Assembly: GCA_947174185.1 (NCBI GenBank)
Contig: CAMWHY010000003.1
Span: 1 to 47,176, forward strand
Source of the DNA: an uncultured Lachnospiraceae bacterium
GTDB taxonomy: Bacteria; Bacillota; Clostridia; Lachnospirales; Lachnospiraceae
DNA length: 47,176 nt
Direction of reading: 5' to 3'
Shown: piece by piece, positions 27,078 to 35,458 of the stretch
Layout: each line of letters starts with the position of its first letter
Position numbering within the stretch: the first letter of the stretch is position 1
The notes under the pieces: model-generated
Told to the model about the DNA's origin: nothing
Seen by the model: only the letters and a program-made list of their open reading frames with translations
Database searches by the model: none
Made by a program: the position numbers and the translations under genes

Positions 27078-27200
27078 TTTCACTTTTCTTAAAATTAATA
27101 TACCAAATCATTTCTTTCCACGCAAGTAAAAATATATCCCCCATCGATATTGACATCATCCGTCCAAAAATCCCGTTTCATTCTCCCTAATTCCAGATGA

Positions 27201-28424
27201 TCAGGATTTTAACATAATCTTCAGATATTCTTCTGTTTTTCCACGCATCAGCTCAAATCCCCTGATCAGACCATCAAAATCATAGCGATGTGTAATCATC
27301 TGTTCCGGATGCACCTTTCCCAACGCAAGCCGATTCAAAACATACTGCCAGTCGTCTTCCTGTGCATTGTCACCACAATCATCATATGACAATATTTTAG
27401 CCGGGTTCCGGTGATCAGACACTCCGTCACCGGAAGTTTTATAATATGAGGAATTCCATGTACCGAAAAGTGTCAGCTGATTTCTTAAAATCTTCCAATA
27501 AGTCTGCCGATCCAGTATCATATCAGAGGCCGGATTGCCAATCAACATAACTCTGCCGCCGGGTGCCGTATGGTTGACTGCCAGATTCACTGTTTCATTC
27601 ACACCGACACATTCAAAAAAAACGTCAATAACTTTTTCCCGGGCGCATTGTTCCAGCCATACATCTGCCCCTCCATCTCTGCTGTCATAGAACTGTCCCT
27701 CGGATATCCCCAGCGCAAGAGCTTTTTCTTTTTGGATGTTTTTATTGCCGATGACAAGGATATCATCATACCCGGCTTCCTTTAAAAACATTAAAAGAAA
27801 TAGCCCAATCGTTCCTAAACCACAAATTGAAATCCTCAAATCTGTATTCCATTTTTTATTTTCTGTCTGTTGTTTCCCGGTTACTTGCAAAACTTTCCGC
27901 ATGGCATGAACTGCCACCGCCATCGGCTCCATCATTGCTGCCTGTTCAAAAGTCACTTCCTCCGGCAGTTCGATCAGATTCCACACCGGCACACTGACAT
28001 ACTCTGCAAAGCCTCCATCCCTTCTTGAGCCAAGATAGCTATAATTCCTGCACATTTCATATCGTTTCTGTCTGCATGGCAGACATTTTCTACATGGGAT
28101 CAACGGAAAAATCCCCACTCTCTTCCCGATCCATGAAGTATTTTGATCTTCGTGCATACCTTCCCCTGCATTGCAGGATTCTGTCTGAGCATACGCCCCT
28201 TTCGCCGCAGCGCTCCCAGCCTTCACCACGATACCGGAATACTCATGTCCCGGAATCAGCGGATAGGAATAGGTGCCATGATAATAAATACGGGAAATAT
28301 CAGAGCCGCAGATCCCCGCCGCCTTTACCTGAACGATCACTTCCTCTGGTCCGGGCACAGGCTGTTCCACCTCTTCTATCCCAAATTTGCCGATATCCCT
28401 TAATACATAAGCCTTCAACTGCAT
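27201..28424 (-). CDS. Zinc-dependent medium-chain dehydrogenase (TarJ-like candidate)
   Basis: 407-aa NAD(P)-dependent alcohol dehydrogenase. Seen: catalytic zinc site CGSDIS and GHEYSGIVV, structural zinc cluster CRKCLPCRQKRYEMC, and the Rossmann glycine motif CGLGTIGLFLL. An extra segment of about 25 residues (near 74-99) lies between the GHE region and the structural zinc loop. AGGAG is positioned 4 nt before the ATG. It overlaps the cytidylyltransferase gene by 10 bp, and that gene overlaps an epimerase gene, so reduction of a pentulose 5-phosphate or its CDP derivative to a pentitol, as in TarJ, is the best guess. Galactitol- or sorbitol-type dehydrogenases are alternatives. Confidence 0.8.
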   Translation of the reverse strand: MQLKAYVLRDIGKFGIEEVEQPVPGPEEVIVQVKAAGICGSDISRIYYHGTYSYPLIPGHEYSGIVVKAGSAAAKGAYAQTESCNAGEGMHEDQNTSWIGKRVGIFPLIPCRKCLPCRQKRYEMCRNYSYLGSRRDGGFAEYVSVPVWNLIELPEEVTFEQAAMMEPMAVAVHAMRKVLQVTGKQQTENKKWNTDLRISICGLGTIGLFLLMFLKEAGYDDILVIGNKNIQKEKALALGISEGQFYDSRDGGADVWLEQCAREKVIDVFFECVGVNETVNLAVNHTAPGGRVMLIGNPASDMILDRQTYWKILRNQLTLFGTWNSSYYKTSGDGVSDHRNPAKILSYDDCGDNAQEDDWQYVLNRLALGKVHPEQMITHRYDFDGLIRGFELMRGKTEEYLKIMLKS

Positions 28425-29128
28425 TCTCTCCTATCATGGTCTCTTACTGCTTTTCCCTGCTGTATGATCTGCCGGAATTTTTCCAGATCCGCCATCGTCG
28501 TGATCTTAAAGTTCCCTTCATCCCCCGGAATCGGCACTGCATCCATCCCTGCTTCCAATGCAGCCTGCAAGGAGCCGGTAATATGAAGAATCCTGTCAGG
28601 CAGCAACCCCTTTACAGCCTCATAATACCGCCCAAGCAAAAAACCTTCCGGCGCCTGCCCGGCAGCAAGCTTTGCCCGTTGGGCTGTTCCGGTAAATTTA
28701 CCATTTTCATATAGATATATTGTATCTTTCAATGGGAGAATCGGCGTAACTGCCTCATGATTTTTTAATGTCTTTAGAATCTCCGTAATCGTCGCGCTGC
28801 CCACCAACGGTCTTGCAGCATCGTGTATGATCACATGGTCTTTGGGATCAGCATATGTCAGAATGTCTGCCAATCCATTCAAAATAGAATACTGCCGGTT
28901 TGCTCCGGGTCTGGAAAATCCCGCCAGTTTCTTTCCCGCATATTGTGATATCAGATCATGCCAGCTCTCATCCGCCACAATCTGGACCCGCTCTATCATC
29001 TCATGTTCTTCAAAAATGTCCAATACATAAGAAATGATGGGTCTATCCTCTACTCTGATATACTGTTTGGGGATATCCGTCCCCATCCTTGCACCTGTAC
29101 CACCGGATAAAATCAGTGCGATATTCAT
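28415..29128 (-). CDS. IspD/TarI-family cytidylyltransferase
   Basis: 237-aa nucleotidyltransferase that would attach CMP from CTP to a sugar- or polyol-phosphate. Seen: NTP-binding LILSGGTGARMGTDIPKQY, RPGANRQYSILNGL, VIIHDAARPLV and the C-terminal GDEGNFKITTMADL. This is the IspD fold. Context favours the TarI/Bcs1 branch (pentitol or pentulose 5-phosphate) over isoprenoid IspD, since the neighbours are a pentulose-phosphate 3-epimerase and a TarJ-like dehydrogenase rather than ispF. The ATG shares its A with the TGA of the preceding gene, suggesting translational coupling. Confidence 0.83.
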   Translation of the reverse strand: MNIALILSGGTGARMGTDIPKQYIRVEDRPIISYVLDIFEEHEMIERVQIVADESWHDLISQYAGKKLAGFSRPGANRQYSILNGLADILTYADPKDHVIIHDAARPLVGSATITEILKTLKNHEAVTPILPLKDTIYLYENGKFTGTAQRAKLAAGQAPEGFLLGRYYEAVKGLLPDRILHITGSLQAALEAGMDAVPIPGDEGNFKITTMADLEKFRQIIQQGKAVRDHDRRECS

Positions 29129-29790
29129 CAGAATTTCAACTCCCTTATCCCCTTTAAGACGTCTCCATAGGATCTGCCCCGCCCAAAAAGAAGCGTTGTT
29201 CCCAGTACAAAACCATCCATTCCCTTTGGAGCAAACTCCCGGATCTTATCCGCACTGCAGGCTCCATCCCAAAATAGTTCAAAATGCATCTCCTCTTTAA
29301 GCGCTAATAGCTTATCGATCTTTTTCCCCATATAGGGAAGATACATCTGACCAGCATTGCCGGGATTCACTGTCATGACAAGCACTTTTTTTACGATGCG
29401 CAGCATTTCCATAATATATTCCACACTAGTTCCCGGATTAATGGCAATTCCCGGAATCATTCCGGCATTAATAATCTTTTGGAGAGTGGTAGAGGCATGG
29501 TATTCTGCTTCCGGGTGAATATAAACTGTATCTCCCTTACGCAGCGCACCTAAGAAAATTTGAATATTGGAATTGGGATGCTCTATCATAAGATGAACAT
29601 CCAGCGGAGTCTTTGTGGCAGAGGCAATAAACTGCAAATCATTGTAAGACATCGCAAAATTGGGTACGAACCGTCCATCCATAATATCAATATGAAAGGA
29701 ATCAATCCCACCCTCTTCCAGAGCCCTTACTTCTTTTTCAAGGCAGCCGTAATTAGCACACATCATTGAGGCTGTTAATTTAAAATTCAT
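29128..29790 (-). CDS. Ribulose-phosphate 3-epimerase-like enzyme
   Basis: 220-aa TIM-barrel protein of the Rpe/AlsE family. Metal and catalytic elements are present: FHIDIMDGRFVPNF, PLDVHLMIEHP, YIHPEAEYH, TVNPGNAGQMY and the final Asp in FWDGACSADKI. It departs from housekeeping Rpe in the last two motifs (usually VNPGFGGQ and VDGGI), so it may be a specialised paralogue acting on a pentulose or hexulose phosphate. As first gene of an overlapping trio with a cytidylyltransferase and a dehydrogenase, a role in supplying xylulose 5-phosphate (or ribulose 5-phosphate) for a CDP-pentitol is inferred. The 212-bp upstream gap (29791-30002) is AT-rich; no firm promoter was seen. Confidence 0.82.
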   Translation of the reverse strand: MNFKLTASMMCANYGCLEKEVRALEEGGIDSFHIDIMDGRFVPNFAMSYNDLQFIASATKTPLDVHLMIEHPNSNIQIFLGALRKGDTVYIHPEAEYHASTTLQKIINAGMIPGIAINPGTSVEYIMEMLRIVKKVLVMTVNPGNAGQMYLPYMGKKIDKLLALKEEMHFELFWDGACSADKIREFAPKGMDGFVLGTTLLFGRGRSYGDVLKGIRELKF

Positions 29791-30002
29791 CTTTGGGAGT
29801 TCTCCCTATTTTTATCATCCATCTGCAATATAAAAGCATTTCCATAAATATTAAATCTACTTTTATATTTTTCCTCTCTTTTTACGCATCTCGAATTATT
29901 AAATGCACGTTTAATTTCTATAGATAATCTATTCGTCAGTTCCCCTATTTATAGAAAAGTAATATACTTCCCTCACTATATAGGTACGTCATTGGCTATT
30001 TA

Positions 30003-31703
30003 TTAATAGTAAGCTCCCGCTTCCACTTCGACAATCGTAATTCCAGTCTGCACTGACGTACTGCTGTCCGACAGTTCGGAAACTGTCTCCGCGGGTGCCT
30101 GTGAAGACATACTGCTTCCTGTAGTCCCAGCATCGTCTCCTGATACATTGCTGCCTGCCGAATCAATCGTCTCTGCAACGTCAGCACTACTGCCATCTTC
30201 TGTCTGCGCAGTTTCTGTCTCTATATCTGTAGCATCATCATTATCTGTCAATACACTGTCTTCTGTTTCACCATGATTATCTGTAACATTATTTTCCGAT
30301 ATCACATTGCCCAAATCATCTGCAGATTCATGGTGATCTTCTCCAGTTTCTTCTATATAATTGTTTTCCACATTCTGCACTTCCGAAGGCAGAACTTCCC
30401 CGTTTTCTGATACGTTGTTATCTGATTCGCCGTTCATTAAGATACTGTTATCCGATACGTCGTTCATTGAGACACTGTTATCTGATACACTGTTCATTGA
30501 GATACTGTTATCTGATACACCGTTCATTGAGATACTGTTATCCGATACACCGTTCATTGAAATACTGTTATCCGATACACTGTTCATTGAGATACTGTTA
30601 TCCGATACACCGTTCATTGAGATGCTGTTATCTGATACACTGTTCATTGAGATACTGTTATCCGAAATACTATTGTCTGATACAGTATCTTCATTGTTTA
30701 CAATTGGGTCCACTTTCCATGTCACAACAATCTGCGGAAGCTCAGCAAGATACTCCCAACTGCCGTTTGGATTACATGCCCCCGTCAGACCAAAGGAATA
30801 TTGCTCCTCTCCAGCTCCTTCGATCGCTTCATCCATTGATATCTGTCCCATCTCATAAATAATCTTTACTTCTCCACTTTCTGAAAGCGGAACCACATTG
30901 CCCTTATCATCCACCAATGCTAAATAAAGACTATTCCTGTTATCCCCTTTAAAGGTAGGATCATTCGTTAAGGAAATAGTATCATGATTCTGCAGACTTG
31001 CCGTCAATGTAATCATGACCGGTACTGTACTCTGGCTCGTAATCGTCAGTTGATCACTTCTGCTGGAATAATCGTATCTTCCTTCCGTATTTCTAAAATA
31101 AAGCGTACTTCCTTCTTCAAAAGAAATATTACCATATTTTACACCATTCGTAGCGGTGATCAAACGCTGCGGATCTATAATATAATCAAAGGGCTGTACG
31201 CCGTATTCACTAATCGCAGGCTGATCTATGGCTACAATTTCTTCCTCTGTTACAACAGGCGAAACCGTGTTTCTCCTAATGACAGAATCACTTTCTGCTT
31301 CAGAGTCTTCCGCTTTAGCGCTTTCCACTTCTGCAACGGCATCTTCCGTATCAGAATTTTCCGTATCTACAACAGCTTCTTCTGTATCATGGTTTTCCGT
31401 TTCTACAACAGCTTCTTCTGTGTCAACGTTTTCCGTTTCTATTTCCATAAAAACATCTTCAGTTTCTGTACTTTGCGTTTCCGAAATAGCATTTCCTGTA
31501 TCAGTGCTTTCCGTTTTCATAATTACATTTTCTATATCAACGCTATCAATATCAACATTATCAATTTCTACAATAGTACTTTCTGTGGAAACGCTGGAAG
31601 TATCTGCCCCAGATGCAGCCGCATAGCAAGAAAACCCTTGCAACAGAAGGGTTGAAATAATGCATACAAATACGATTAGGTTTTTCCAGAGATAATTTCT
31701 CAT
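30003..31703 (-). CDS. Secreted repeat protein sharing a domain with the 45.4-46.3 kb protein
   Basis: About 566 aa. The first 30 residues from 31703 (MRNYLWKNLIVFVCIISTLL, ending CYAAA) form a signal peptide; the frame also opens at 31751, but that ATG has a cramped ribosome binding site. An acidic region follows with 12-residue repeats like TENxDTEEAVVE, then a beta-rich domain (DPQRLITATNGVKYGN to LPQIVVTWKVDP), then nine 10-residue repeats of the type SDNSISMNGV, and an Asp/Ser/Thr-rich tail. There is no LPXTG or membrane anchor. The beta-rich domain aligns by eye with the protein at 45357-46343. Ser/Asn/Thr-rich repeats next to glycosyltransferase genes suggest a glycosylated surface protein. 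Function is otherwise unknown. Confidence 0.8.
   Translation of the reverse strand: MRNYLWKNLIVFVCIISTLLLQGFSCYAAASGADTSSVSTESTIVEIDNVDIDSVDIENVIMKTESTDTGNAISETQSTETEDVFMEIETENVDTEEAVVETENHDTEEAVVDTENSDTEDAVAEVESAKAEDSEAESDSVIRRNTVSPVVTEEEIVAIDQPAISEYGVQPFDYIIDPQRLITATNGVKYGNISFEEGSTLYFRNTEGRYDYSSRSDQLTITSQSTVPVMITLTASLQNHDTISLTNDPTFKGDNRNSLYLALVDDKGNVVPLSESGEVKIIYEMGQISMDEAIEGAGEEQYSFGLTGACNPNGSWEYLAELPQIVVTWKVDPIVNNEDTVSDNSISDNSISMNSVSDNSISMNGVSDNSISMNSVSDNSISMNGVSDNSISMNGVSDNSISMNSVSDNSVSMNDVSDNSILMNGESDNNVSENGEVLPSEVQNVENNYIEETGEDHHESADDLGNVISENNVTDNHGETEDSVLTDNDDATDIETETAQTEDGSSADVAETIDSAGSNVSGDDAGTTGSSMSSQAPAETVSELSDSSTSVQTGITIVEVEAGAYY
30400..30683 (-). repeat. 30-bp coding tandem repeats (SDNSISMN units)
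   Basis: Nine 30-bp units encode SDNSISMNSV or SDNSISMNGV; six or seven are near identical and the last two toward the C-terminus are degenerate (SDNSILMNGE, SDNNVSENGE). A partial unit SDNSI precedes them. Near-identical DNA between units implies recent expansion or gene conversion, so copy number is likely to vary between strains. Confidence 0.9.
31333..31441 (-). repeat. 36-bp coding tandem repeats in the acidic N-terminal region
   Basis: Three units of about 36 bp encode variants of ENxDTEEAVVET. They give a highly negatively charged, probably unfolded stretch between the signal peptide and the folded domain of the secreted protein. More divergent relatives continue toward the signal peptide. 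Confidence 0.75.
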
Positions 31704-31797
31704 CCTGATCTTTTCATCTCCTAAAATTAAGTTCCCAGAATTAAGTTCCATCTTCTCCAGCTTCTTAATACTAACTACATTTAACCGCTGTATTGTT

Positions 31798-31826
31798 ATT
31801 CTATCATAAAAGCCTTAATATAACAA
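31798..31826 (-). promoter_or_regulatory. Promoter of the secreted repeat protein gene
   Basis: On the minus strand TTGTTA (31826-31821), 17-nt spacer, TAGAAT (31803-31798). The predicted start near 31791 gives a leader of about 88 nt to the ATG at 31703, so this gene is transcribed independently of the glycan operon. The rest of the gap, 31827-32251, is very AT-rich with several A/T runs and a small inverted repeat (AGTCAA-AA-TTGACT near 31892); no gene or convincing terminator was found in it. Confidence 0.7.
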
Positions 31827-32251
31827 GGGTTGGACGCTTTCGGCAGTCTCGGTTTCTTTGGTTCATCTTTCATTTTTCAAATCGGAGAAATAGTCAAAAT
31901 TGACTCCTTAAAATTCCTATTTTTTCCGCAGTAGCAAAGTAGTTAAATTTTAATATAACATTCTGAAATTACTCCCCCGGAAATATTAATAAAATTTTTT
32001 AATAATTTTAATATTTTTTTTATATATTTTCTTTTTGAAAAACTTTAGAATAACCTTGTAGTGAATTATTATTTTTTTATTACTTTTTTGTATTTACCGC
32101 CCATTAGAAATTCTATTTCTCCCATTATATATCCTTTAAATATAGACTTTTCCAAGTTAATTAAATCGTGTTATAACTATATAATCTATTTCATCAATAT
32201 AAAACAATCCACAGACAATAGATCATCAGACAGAGGAAACGCAATAAGCTA

Positions 32252-33322
32252 TTAAGTGTTATGTTTCATAAACTCCGAATACTGATTCTGCGTTTTTCCC
32301 CTGTTCTCCCGTTCCTCTTCTTCCATCCATCCACCAAAGAAATAGTGAATAGATACCGTATGCTCTTTGATCTTTTCCTCACAGCTCAAATAATCATATG
32401 GATGAAATACACTTGCCGGATATACGGTCATATCATTGATAATTTGTAATGTATTGTCAATTCTCATTCCATGCCGGATAAAAGGCATTGTTTCATACAA
32501 TCCGTTTGTTTCTATGTTCAAGCTCCCGTCACTCATTACAAATGGAAATTTCAACCGATAGTCAAGCATTTCCTGTATCATAGGATGATGGGGAACTGCG
32601 CCAATACCGCCGCCGGAATTAATGTTACCCCATTGTTCTACACCAACAAAGCCTTTCTGATGCAGAAAATCATCCAGTGGTTTCAACAGTTTTACATCCG
32701 TGTCCAAATAAATGCCGCCATACTCATATAAGATATCCAGCCTTGCTACATCAGTAACAAATCCCCATTTTTTATGCTCCGCCGCCTGTCTGGTATATTC
32801 ATACTTATCAATATCAAAGTTGTTTTCATCCCATCGTAATATCTCATAATCAGGGCAATACTGGTTCCAACTTTCCATACATTCTTTTAGAAAATCCGGA
32901 AGTTCCTTACCTCCAAACCAGCAATAATGGATTTTCTTTGGGATCTTTGGCCGTTGGTCGATCATCTGCATCATGGGAACGATATAACAGTCTACATCAG
33001 TAAGCGCTTCTATGCCATCAAGAAAATTCACAACAGAATAGAATTTACTATTAGTAAGCAAAACCACCGCATCTTTAGAAATCCTTTTCAGCACCTCCGG
33101 CAGCCTGATTTCATACTCATAGGTTCCGATCACAACGCTCTTTCCCGTTTTACGCTCATCTATATCCACGTAACACTCCACATAATCGTGCAGCTGGTAT
33201 GTATTAACAATGTAGGGGACAACTATCTGGCCAATCATGCCTGCGCCATATACAAAAATACGGCTGTTTCGTTCCTTTATATTTTTCGCAAACTCCAGAT
33301 AAGTGGTCCTTTTCAAATTCAT
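32252..33322 (-). CDS. Rossmann module fused to a GT32 glycosyltransferase
   Basis: 356 aa. Residues about 18-105 are the small Rossmann-like module that recurs in this locus (RIFVYGAGMIG at 21-31). From about 124 it is a GT32/Gly_transf_sug glycosyltransferase of the OCH1/capsule type: KIPKKIHYCWFGGKELP, DVARLDILYEYGGIYLDTDV (DxD at 207-209), EQWGNINSGGGIGAVPHHP and a C-terminal HYFFGGW. It would transfer a hexose from a nucleotide sugar in the cytosol. It is the last gene of the locus. AAAGGAG lies 11 nt before the ATG. No terminator is evident after it. Confidence 0.85.
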   Translation of the reverse strand: MNLKRTTYLEFAKNIKERNSRIFVYGAGMIGQIVVPYIVNTYQLHDYVECYVDIDERKTGKSVVIGTYEYEIRLPEVLKRISKDAVVLLTNSKFYSVVNFLDGIEALTDVDCYIVPMMQMIDQRPKIPKKIHYCWFGGKELPDFLKECMESWNQYCPDYEILRWDENNFDIDKYEYTRQAAEHKKWGFVTDVARLDILYEYGGIYLDTDVKLLKPLDDFLHQKGFVGVEQWGNINSGGGIGAVPHHPMIQEMLDYRLKFPFVMSDGSLNIETNGLYETMPFIRHGMRIDNTLQIINDMTVYPASVFHPYDYLSCEEKIKEHTVSIHYFFGGWMEEEERENRGKTQNQYSEFMKHNT

Positions 33323-33351
33323 TGCAGCAATAACTCCTTTGATTCCTTAAT

Positions 33352-34425
33352 TCAACGCGGCATTGCATATAAGACAGTCTCACTCGCGCCATTCGCGTGA
33401 TGCCTTACGTACAGCTTGTATTCCGGAACAAGTTCCTTGATATATAATGGAATTTCATACATATCCGCAGCCTTATGATAAATACAAATTGCAAGTTTTG
33501 GTTTACAACGCTGAATGGTATGCCTTGCTCCCTTTAGCGACTCCAATTCTGACCCCTCAACGTCCATTTTTATAAAAGTAACATTCTCATCAGATGCTAT
33601 AGCATCATCTATCGCCATCACTTCAATGCTTGTCCCGCCACTCTCTGAAATATGAGATCTTCCATCAGAAGAAGCATCGAAGCTGATTGTCTTATTCTCG
33701 CTCCATGTTCCTTTCCCAATGATTTTCACAACCCCATCTTCAAAATGTAAATTTGCCACTTTTTCACATTTGGCATAATTATTCAGGTCAGGTTCAAATG
33801 CGTAAACCCTCTCCAGAGTCTTACAGTGGTCTTTCAGTCTGATGGAAGATGATAAATCACAGCATCCCGCATCCACAAATATCTCCTTCTCCTCAAATGT
33901 CATAAAGTCTGGATTAAAATACTGCTCCTCCTGTGCCACAAAAATATAAGGACCAACACTAAATATCCGTTTTTCCTCTATTCCATTCTTCATTAAATCA
34001 TTTTTTATTTCCGGAAAATATTTTGTAGAGGTAATAATGATGCTGCTTTCCTGATCCTCCAAAAGTTCCTCCGGCGCAATCACCTTATAACCTTTAAAGT
34101 TATTCTTTCGTTTTTTTTCATCAGAATCACAAAAGCACTTTAACCGCTTATCATTTTCAAAGTAATGAAATGTAGCGTGGGCGCCCTCACCAACCCCATA
34201 TAGGATAAAAGGCCGATCCTGTGGAATCCTTGCAAGAAGATTTGGAATTTCCGTATCGTTCAAAATTGCCAGATCGGGAACATACCGGTCAACAATATAT
34301 CTCATATAATGATATTCCCCAGTAATCAGGAAATTCAGCCGGTTCAGATAAATATCTTTCGATTCCTCATCCTCCAGCCAGCTGTATATTCTACGAAAAT
34401 CAGAAACTACTTTTGACGCATGCAT
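33352..34425 (-). CDS. Rossmann module fused to an FkbM-family methyltransferase
   Basis: 357 aa. An N-terminal helical part (1-70) precedes the Rossmann-like module (FILYGVGEGAHATFHYF, with YGVGEG at 76-81, and IIITSTKYFPEI later). The FkbM methyltransferase domain runs from about 180: EIFVDAGCCDLSSSIRL (motif I variant), VYAFEPDLNNYAKC, and the signature IKMDVEGSELESLKGA at 286-300. FkbM enzymes methylate sugar hydroxyls or related groups. GGGAGG is 6 nt before the ATG. It lies 14 bp after the Stealth gene. Confidence 0.86.
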   Translation of the reverse strand: MHASKVVSDFRRIYSWLEDEESKDIYLNRLNFLITGEYHYMRYIVDRYVPDLAILNDTEIPNLLARIPQDRPFILYGVGEGAHATFHYFENDKRLKCFCDSDEKKRKNNFKGYKVIAPEELLEDQESSIIITSTKYFPEIKNDLMKNGIEEKRIFSVGPYIFVAQEEQYFNPDFMTFEEKEIFVDAGCCDLSSSIRLKDHCKTLERVYAFEPDLNNYAKCEKVANLHFEDGVVKIIGKGTWSENKTISFDASSDGRSHISESGGTSIEVMAIDDAIASDENVTFIKMDVEGSELESLKGARHTIQRCKPKLAICIYHKAADMYEIPLYIKELVPEYKLYVRHHANGASETVLYAMPR

Positions 34426-34439
34426 ACTAGTCCTCCCAA

Positions 34440-35456
34440 CTATTTTTCAAAGGATGACTTTTCCGGCAGGACACTTTCCAATGCACGGTTAATCTCATCC
34501 CGTATCTCCACAAACTCCTCCGGCGTGCAGTCCTCCGTCAGACACACCATCTGATGTGGTTGATCAACAATATCCTCCGCTACCTTTTTATAGTTATCTA
34601 TAGTTACCAAATATGGCTCCCCCAAGGTCTTTCTTGGAATGAAGTCGCCTGTGCATAACTGCCAATACCGGACGATACACTGGCTCAAATCCGTATAGCC
34701 ACGAAAATGATTGGAGGAAGCCAGCGCCAGCCTTTCCGGCTCTATCTCCCATAAATGCCGCAAAACTGATTTTTTTAAAGCAACCGGCATGTGTCTGTCA
34801 TGAAAGCCAACAAAATGATTCCAATAACTCAACCCCTCTGTCCTTTGCAGCAGCTCTCCATACCCGTCATAAAACCATTTCTCCCTGTTTTTCTCCTGAA
34901 CTTCTCTTTTCTGAAAATGCCGGTTAATAAAAAGCAGGTTATTGATTTTCACCATACAGGAATATTCTGTAATCTGTCCTACATCCACCGGCATAATAGG
35001 CGATTCCACCGCTTCGTCGCATACCATTTGGTTCTGAAAATAATAATCTTCCCGAATCTCTGACAACGGGAAAATATCGTCATTAAATAAAATAAAATTC
35101 TCTGACAATTCATCAATCCTAAAATAGTTCATCTCTATGGTGTTAGAATTGAAGGTCGGCAGATACTCCTTAGGGATATAGTCCTCATGCTTAATCAGTT
35201 TTAATTTCGGATGATCAGGATTCAGGAAATCAGGAATCTGTCCGCATGTCACCAGAAAAACTTTACGCACCCACGGCATATATCGTTCAATCCCCCGGAA
35301 AATAAGATGAAGGTTATCCCAGCTTTCATAGCGCACATTGGAATTGGCATTGATATCCATTCCACAGCTTACTGCATATTCATTTTTCTTTTCCTGCCAA
35401 CGAATGTCGCTGCTATCTACCCACGGAATGATAATATCAATCGGATGGCTGCTCAT
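34440..35456 (-). CDS. Stealth-family sugar-phosphate transferase
   Basis: 338 aa. Stealth proteins transfer a sugar 1-phosphate from a UDP-sugar to a sugar hydroxyl, forming phosphodiester-linked glycans. Conserved regions are visible: CR1 as PIDIIIPWVDSSDIRWQ; CR2 as YESWDNLHLIFRGIERYMPWVRKVFLVT, then YLPTFNSNTIEMNYFRIDELSENFILFNDD; CR3 as FHDRHMPVALKKSVL; and a CR4-like segment SSNHFRGYTDLSQCIVRYWQL. ATG codons occur at 35462 and 35456; GGGGG abuts the first and is 6 nt from the second, which I choose. The gene starts at the stop of the preceding methyltransferase gene. It is one of the few members of the locus without the Rossmann module. Confidence 0.9.
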   Translation of the reverse strand: MSSHPIDIIIPWVDSSDIRWQEKKNEYAVSCGMDINANSNVRYESWDNLHLIFRGIERYMPWVRKVFLVTCGQIPDFLNPDHPKLKLIKHEDYIPKEYLPTFNSNTIEMNYFRIDELSENFILFNDDIFPLSEIREDYYFQNQMVCDEAVESPIMPVDVGQITEYSCMVKINNLLFINRHFQKREVQEKNREKWFYDGYGELLQRTEGLSYWNHFVGFHDRHMPVALKKSVLRHLWEIEPERLALASSNHFRGYTDLSQCIVRYWQLCTGDFIPRKTLGEPYLVTIDNYKKVAEDIVDQPHQMVCLTEDCTPEEFVEIRDEINRALESVLPEKSSFEK

Positions 35457-35458
35457 TT

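Noticed and set aside
27046-27080. Terminator for the CDP-pentitol trio
   Set aside because: The hairpin is followed by T residues only on the plus strand, whereas the trio is transcribed on the minus strand.
28415-29128. Housekeeping isoprenoid IspD
   Set aside because: Fold is the same, but the overlapping neighbours are a pentulose-phosphate epimerase and a TarJ-like dehydrogenase, with no ispF or other MEP gene nearby. Kept as an alternative only.
30361-30862. Plus-strand open frames of 131-165 codons with periodic LLSDTPFIE-type sequence
   Set aside because: They are antisense shadows of the SDNSISMN repeats of the secreted protein, which has a signal peptide, a promoter and a paralogue supporting the minus-strand frame.
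30984-31655. Long plus-strand frame opposite the secreted protein
   Set aside because: Antisense shadow of the acidic repeat region; no ribosome binding site and extremely biased Phe/Ile/Arg composition.
31827-32251. A small gene in the AT-rich gap after the GT32 gene
   Set aside because: The only frame (plus strand, about 64 codons from 32061) has no ribosome binding site and low-complexity composition.
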